64,000 nt of DNA, taken from Silurus meridionalis. Taxonomy: Eukaryota > Chordata > Actinopteri > Siluriformes > Siluridae. The notes under the pieces are model-generated. The model ran no database searches, was not told where the DNA came from, and saw only the letters and a list, made by a program, of their open reading frames with translations. The position numbers and the translations under genes are program-made. Positions 58,330 through 64,000 of this stretch are shown piece by piece. Each line of letters opens with the position of its first letter. Within the stretch, counting starts at the first letter, position 1. The stretch is taken from positions 25,972,405-26,036,404 of the forward strand of contig NC_060901.1 in the NCBI RefSeq assembly GCF_014805685.1, given 5' to 3'.

Positions 58330-59445
58330 AAAGCAGTTCAACAGTAAAACGAGAGACGGCTTCACGGTGAACTCGAAGGTGCCGAGTACGAAGGATCCCG
58401 GGATCGAATACGACGGCTTCACCATAACCATCACAGGAGACCGGTCCGTCTTTAACCCCCGACTTCCTGTTTTTGTGTTGAAGATGAAGCGGTGTGTGGA
58501 CAAAGGTCTGGGTTTCTCCTACAGGAACCAAGAATCGTTCGGCTTTCACTTCCATTTTCTTTAGCGCTCTATTAGTTCTCAAGACTCTGTCTCGGTTTGT
58601 GTCTGTGTCTCCGTCTCGGTGTCTGTGTCTCCGTCTCGGTGTCTGTGTCTGTGTCTGTCTCTGTCTCGTGTTTGTGTCTGTGTCTCTGTCTCGTGTTTGT
58701 GTCTGTGTCTCTGTCTCGGTGTTTGTGTCTGTGTCTCCGTCTCGGTGTCTGTGTCTCTGTCTCGGTGTTTGTGTCTGTGTCTCTGTCTCGGTGTTTGTGT
58801 CTGTGTCTCTGTCTCGGTGTTTGTGTCTGTGTCTCTATCTCGGTGTTTGTGTTTGTGTTTGTGTCTGTGTCTCTGTCTTGGTGTTTGTGTGTCTGTGTCT
58901 CTCAAGAAAATTCAAAGCTTCATTGACATGACTGTGGTACAGTTTTAACAAAAGCATTGTCCACCCATCCATCCATCCATCCATCTTCGTCCCTGTATTT
59001 CTTTCCTATATCTCACTCCTCTGCTTTTCTCTTTCTCTTCTGTCTTCTTTTACTCCATTTGTCTCTCTCTGTGTCTTTTTGTTTACTCTGTATGCTCTCT
59101 TTCTCTCTCTCTCTCTTTGTCTCTTTCTTTTCCATTTATGTCTCCCTTTTACTGTCTCTCTCTCTCTCCCCTCTTTTTTTGTCCTCTTTTACTTTTTCTT
59201 CTCTCTTGTCTGTTAATTAAGTCAGTATTTCCATAACCCAGATGCTCTCATCGTGTGTGTGTGTGTGGTCTTTCCAAATGATACATCACGCTTCATTGTT
59301 AAGACCTCGTTAGGGAGAGGTTATGCTGTGGTCAGATCATAATAAGAACACACACGCACACACACACACACACACACGTCTGATTCATATTGATTTGATG
59401 TTTTTCATGCCATCATTATGGATTATAAAAGCAGGGTCATGATTG

Positions 59446-59488
<43 letters not shown>

Positions 59489-59563
59489 TTTATTTACATG
59501 GAGATGTGAAATAATGATGGTGGTGTTTCAGTGGTGCCTCAGGAATTCTATTGAATAAATGAT

Positions 59564-59604
<41 letters not shown>

Positions 59605-60056
59605 AGTGTGGGAAACATGCTGTTCTCAGTGGAGACTCAGACCACAGAGGAGAGGACGCAGCAGTACCAGTCTGAGATCGAGGCTCTTTATAAAGACCTG
59701 ACGACGAAAGGCAAAGCGCTCATGCTGTCCTCAGAACTGGGGGTGTGTCTCTGTCCTCGCTCTCTCTTTCTCTTTCCTCTCTCTCTCTCTCTGTCTCGCT
59801 CTCTCTTTCTCTCTCTCTCTCTTGCACTCTCTCTTTCTCCTTCTCTCTTTTGCTCTCGCTCTCTCTCTAAATGTGTGTATATTTCTATCTGTGTGTCTCT
59901 TTTTTTCTCTGTCCCTATCGTTCTTTTCTGTATCTGTCTCTGTCTTTCTTTTCTCCCCTTTCTCCCTGTTTTCTTTCTGTCACTCTGACTGTTTTCTGCC
60001 GGCTCTACACTCTCTCGCTGTCTCTCTCCTCTCTCTCTCTGTCTATCTTTATCTGT

Positions 60057-60120
<64 letters not shown>

Positions 60121-60410
60121 GTCTGTTTCTGTTTTTTTCTATCTGTCTCTCTGTCTGTCTTTTTTCTATTTGTTTGCCTCACTCTGTTTCTTTTTGTTTC
60201 TGAGCCTCTTTCTTTCTGACTGTCTTTTCACTCTGACTCTTTGTTTCTCTCTCTCTCTCTCTTTATTGTTTTATTTATTTTAGTGAAATGAAATGAACAT
60301 TTAAGCCCCAAAAAACAATAAAAGAACACACAATAAAAAGAAAAAAAAGCGACAATTATATTGTCCCCAAGTGCAAAAGTGAGTCAGGGCTTTGTGTGTG
60401 TGACTCTGCC

Positions 60411-60458
<48 letters not shown>

Positions 60459-60996
60459 GCTTTTCTGTCCATCTCTCATATCTGTGTGTGTGTGTTTCTC
60501 TCTCAGTAGAAGAAATGTTTGGAAATGGGCCTGTAGCGAGGTCACATGACTGACAGAAATGTATTAATACATCTCTCTCTTTCTCTCCCTCCCTCTCTGT
60601 CTCTCTCGCTCTCTCTGTAGGATTCAGATGCGGTGTGTAACCTCGTCCTCTCACTGGTGTATTATTTCTGTAACCTCATGCCCCTGTCCCGAGGCTCCAG
60701 GTACGGACGTGTGGACGCTCGCATCTAACCTCAGTTTTCTCTGAATAAAAAAGAAGAAAATGTAAATAAAGGTATCTTTTTGTGCGTGTGTGTGTGTGTT
60801 TGTAGCATCGTGGCCTACTCCGTGGTGATGGGAGCTATGATGGCGAGCGGGAAAGAGGTCGTCGGCAGAATTCCTGCTGGGAAGGTATGATTCGTAGGGT
60901 ATCTGGTGGGGTGACGAGGTTTTTAAGGGTTAAACGGATCCCCGGTGGAGAAGATCAAAACTTCAGGACGTTGCGTTTGTGTGTAATGCGGGAATT

Positions 60997-61046
<50 letters not shown>

Positions 61047-62216
61047 ATATTTCAGCTGGTGGATTTCGAGGCCATGACCAAGCCGAGCCCCGATCGCTTC
61101 ACCAAAACCGCCAAGAGCTGGATGAACCTGAAAAGGTGAGGATTCTGCTGAGGAACCATGAGTGATTCGTTTTACACGAGCAGATCCGGGGTCTGAGACG
61201 ATCAGATTTCATATCCATCATCTTTCTTTCTTTCTTTTCACCCAATGAACATACAGAGAAATGTAGGGGGGCGTGCAGGATGGACAGATAGAACTGGATG
61301 GATGGATACACAGACAAATAGATAAACAGAAAGACAGACAGACACTGATAGACAGATGGATGGACGGACAGATTAACAGACTGATGGATGGAGGGATGGA
61401 TAAGTGGATGAATGTTGGATAGATAGACCGATGGATTTATAGACAGACAGACAGAGAGACTGATAGATGGACACAGACAGGCAGACAGATGGATGGATGG
61501 ATGATAAACACAGATAGACAGACAGATAGACAGATGGACTTGCAGATGGATGGATGAATGGACTCAGACAGACACAAATAGATGGATAATACACAGACAA
61601 ACACAGATTGATGGATAGAACACAGACGGACATGCAGACGGATGGATAGAACACAGACAGATGGATATTACACAGACAAACACATAGATGGATGGATAGA
61701 ACACAGACAGACACAGATGGATGGATAGAACACAGACGGACACATAGACGGATGGATAGAACACAGACGGACACACAGACGGATGCATAGAACACAGACA
61801 GACACACAGACGGATGGATAGAACACAGACGGATGGATAGAACACAGACGGATGGATAGAACACAGATGGACACATAGACGGATGGATAGAACACAGACA
61901 GCCTATGTTGACACTCCATTTGTCAATCTAAAAACAAATTCCTGATTTTTTGTAAACATTTTAGTGAACATCACATGCTACCACTTGATAGTTTCCAGAG
62001 CAACTGTAACCCGAGGAACAGCTTAGCACACTTACTGTCTTTAACAATCCTGCTACTCTCTTTTCTCTCTCTCTCTCTCTCTCTGCTTCTCTCCTCCACA
62101 GTCTACCCAGCTGGTACCAAAACCTTCCGTCCGTAGCCGAGACGTTCCAGTTTGCCAGAACCATGATCGAGGTCCTGAACACCGACTCGTCCTCACACTG
62201 TCCCAAACGATCTTAA
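51213..62216 (+). CDS. TTC13: Tetratricopeptide repeat protein 13
   Basis: This is a TPR protein of unknown function; TPR pairs usually bind protein partners. Coding exons: 51213-51378, 52041-52132, 52735-52810, 52926-52996, 53097-53162, 53254-53346, 53735-53851, 53978-54088, 54553-54635, 54795-54936, 55032-55206, 55665-55821, 55935-56065, 56149-56281, 56375-56467, 57891-57974, 58082-58166, 58334-58443, 59607-59742, 60621-60700, 60806-60884, 61056-61135, 62102-62216. They total 824 aa (human is about 860). Residues 1-27 are a signal-peptide-like hydrophobic start ending ASA, so entry to the secretory path is likely. TPR units run from exon 4 to about exon 11 (for example [31 protein letters not shown]). 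The conserved C-terminal region includes GFNNHINLI and [10 protein letters not shown]. Exon 10 ends in a GC donor. Exon 18 has a weak GTCCGT donor. The human protein matches throughout. Confidence 0.95.
51760..51800 (+). repeat. (CA)n in TTC13 intron 1
   Basis: A pure CA run of about 40 bp. Confidence 0.9.
52605..52651 (+). repeat. (ATT)n in TTC13 intron 2
   Basis: About 15 copies of the ATT trinucleotide. Confidence 0.9.
54110..54500 (+). repeat. GGGGTCAAGTAACT repeats in TTC13 intron 8
   Basis: Degenerate copies of CCTGGGGTCAAGTAACTTTC. A related array recurs in intron 11. Confidence 0.75.
55240..55570 (+). repeat. GGGGTCCAGTAACT repeats in TTC13 intron 11
   Basis: Degenerate copies of TGGGGTCCAGTAACTCTC, related to the array at 54110-54500 though exons 9-11 lie between them. 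Confidence 0.75.
56690..57720 (+). repeat. ~21-bp AGATATCAGACTAAACATATC satellite in TTC13 intron 15
   Basis: About 1 kb of degenerate copies of ATATCAGACTAAACATATC, some with GGATTAAA variants and one small inverted stretch near 57240-57290. Confidence 0.85.
58570..58905 (+). repeat. GTCTGTGTCTCTGTCTCGGT minisatellite
   Basis: A pyrimidine/G array with 18-24 bp variants in TTC13 intron 18. The open frames on both strands are repeat artefacts. Confidence 0.9.
59750..60480 (+). repeat. CT-rich tract in TTC13 intron 19
   Basis: Pure or near-pure (CT)n blocks (60060-60115, 60415-60460) lie within about 700 bp of pyrimidine-rich sequence upstream of exon 20. Confidence 0.85.
61265..61900 (+). 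repeat. GACA/GATG repeats in the last TTC13 intron
   Basis: Variants of ACGGATGGATAGAACACAGA and CAGACAGACACATAGA are arrayed, with a 26-32 bp higher order near 61600-61900. Confidence 0.85.
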
Positions 62217-62295
62217 AGGACGTCGGTCCTCTCCTCAGTCTTCCATTATACAGATGTTTATTAAGATAATTGGTATTCCAGCCCCCGATAAAGCA

Positions 62296-62301
62296 AATAA
62301 A
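62296..62301 (+). terminator. TTC13 polyadenylation signal
   Basis: AATAAA lies 80 bp after the TTC13 stop codon, followed by an A-run and a T-rich stretch. The spacing suggests a short 3' UTR. Confidence 0.6.
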
Positions 62302-62611
62302 AAAAAAGTTCTTCTAAAATACCTCTGAGACAGTCGTTTTACGACTTCAGTCTCACGTCGTACAAGGGCTCATTACGTCCTCGTTGGTGCTCAGCATCTA
62401 CTGCGAACTTATTTGTTAAGGAAGAACAGATTTGTTAAAATACGTTTTATTCACCTTTAAGTTTTTAACTCCTTTGTTTTTATTTCGGGGGCTTCGAGGA
62501 CAATTTACTGTTTTAGGAATTCAAGCCGAATTGAAATATCGAGATGTGAAGCTTCTAAGAGCAGCGTTGGAAACGAATAAACGTCTTGAGTTTCCACAAA
62601 TCTGTCTTTAT

Positions 62612-62940
<329 letters not shown>

Positions 62941-62949
62941 TTTATTTTT

Positions 62950-64000
62950 TTAAATTGCCAGTACCAGATGATCCACTGCCTGCCGGTTGGAGACCCCTTT
63001 TTGAAGAATCTATTCAAGCCCAGGTTATGTTGATATCCCAGATCACAGACTGGTCTTTTTTAATGTCTATACATTTTTAGTTTCCTAATATTTCATTCCA
63101 TTCCTCAATAAACTGAGTATTCCAAAAGTAGCAAACAACACATTTCCAGTGTTCCCTGTGAAGAATCCCTCATTTAACCTCACAGTCTCTCCATCTAAAG
63201 CAAAGCCAAATATTTTGAAGGAACTAATTGTTCTCCATTCCCCGGAGACCTCCACCTGCCAAGAAACCTCCACTTCCTTCCAAGCCTGTCTCTCTCATTC
63301 AGTGGTCATTGTAGTTTTTCCAGCTGAGCACTCAGAGTGATTTAAATCCCTCAGTTGAATCTCTTGATCAAGGATCCAATAATGGCAGCTTTGCCACTGC
63401 AACAGTTTGACTTCCCATTCTGGTGGGCTCAAACAGACTGCCCCCAGTGTTTCACACAGCTCCTGATGTACACAGGACACAGTTTAGCACACTGACTTAT
63501 GAAGGTTGGTGCTCCCCATGACTTTGTATGCAGCCTTGTGCTGCCATCTATTGGCATGTCGCAAAGCGAGTCTTTTTGATCCCACCGCCATTCATTTCGA
63601 AGAGTTTCTCTGCCCAGTGGCTTCCTCAGCGCTCCAAAGAAAGAACCACTGAGGGAACCTTGGGCTTCATGATTTTGTGGACTTCCAACATCTTTATCTT
63701 CTGGTTCCCACAAGGAATAATTCCACAATTTCCTCAATAAATCCCAATTGGCTAGAAATTACTTTTTTGTATTCGTAATCCGTGAGAGTTGCTACTATAA
63801 AAACTTGTGGTAGGCCATCAGGGCCAGAATCACTTGACTTATCTTTCAATATTTTTCCCCCATAAATATGTATTCAATTATTCCCAATAATTTATTCTCT
63901 TTATTGCGTAGCCTTTCTCTCGGTTGCGCTGCTTCCAGTAATGTCTATTTTTGTTAGAGTTTGTATCCAATCAGATTTCAGTGTTGATTGGGTAAAAAAG
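62950..64000 (-). mobile_element. Probable LINE (L1-like) fragment at window edge
   Basis: On the minus strand, about 63860-63790, the frame reads LKDKSSDSGPDGLPQVF. This resembles the SPGPDGLP entry motif of L1-type reverse transcriptases. The surrounding kilobase has short open frames on the minus strand but no clear further domain. The extent is a guess and the element continues past the window, if real. Confidence 0.35.

Overview
The window is a gene-dense piece of a teleost fish nuclear genome. The evidence is spliced vertebrate genes with GT-AG introns, very many (TG)n/(CA)n, ATGG, CTTT and TCTA microsatellites, decayed Tc1/mariner copies, and tRNA-derived SINEs. One SINE carries the 3' tail commonly seen in fish SINEs. 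The repeat style suggests an ostariophysan (catfish- or carp-like) fish, but I cannot name the species. Nothing bacterial or viral was seen.

Eight protein-coding genes can be read exon by exon, and the exon phases join cleanly. Left to right they are: GNPAT (minus, 3' end cut off by the window), C1orf131 homolog (plus), TRIM67 (minus), EXOC8 (minus, one coding exon), SPRTN (plus), FAM89A (plus), ARV1 (minus) and TTC13 (plus). These are the genes of human 1q42.2, so the window is a conserved vertebrate linkage block. Compared with the human order as I remember it, the EXOC8-SPRTN pair sits in a different place, between TRIM67 and FAM89A instead of beyond GNPAT.

Layout: GNPAT and C1orf131 are divergent and 369 bp apart. 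C1orf131 and TRIM67 converge on a 4.4 kb repeat-filled interval. TRIM67 spans about 15 kb, with a very large first intron and a GC-rich first exon. EXOC8 and SPRTN are divergent (658 bp apart), as are ARV1 and TTC13 (177 bp apart, with ETS-like and ZNF143-like motifs). FAM89A has two coding exons. TTC13 has 23 coding exons and ends at 62216. The last 1.8 kb holds a large TCTA array and a probable LINE fragment.

The genes do not form one pathway. GNPAT starts ether-lipid synthesis in peroxisomes, ARV1 supports ER sterol and GPI-anchor handling, EXOC8 is an exocyst subunit, SPRTN is a DNA-protein crosslink protease, TRIM67 is a neuronal E3-ligase family member, C1orf131 is a nucleolar DUF4602 protein, and FAM89A and TTC13 are poorly characterised.

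The unusual features lie in the non-coding part. Several exons are bracketed by complementary (UG)n and (CA)n tracts in the transcript. Many acceptors follow UG repeats. An in-frame 75-nt candidate cassette exon lies in TRIM67. TTC13 has a GC-AG intron. A FAM89A promoter-like module occurs three times. Minisatellites appear to have grown repeatedly out of the same segment of a Tc1-like relic.
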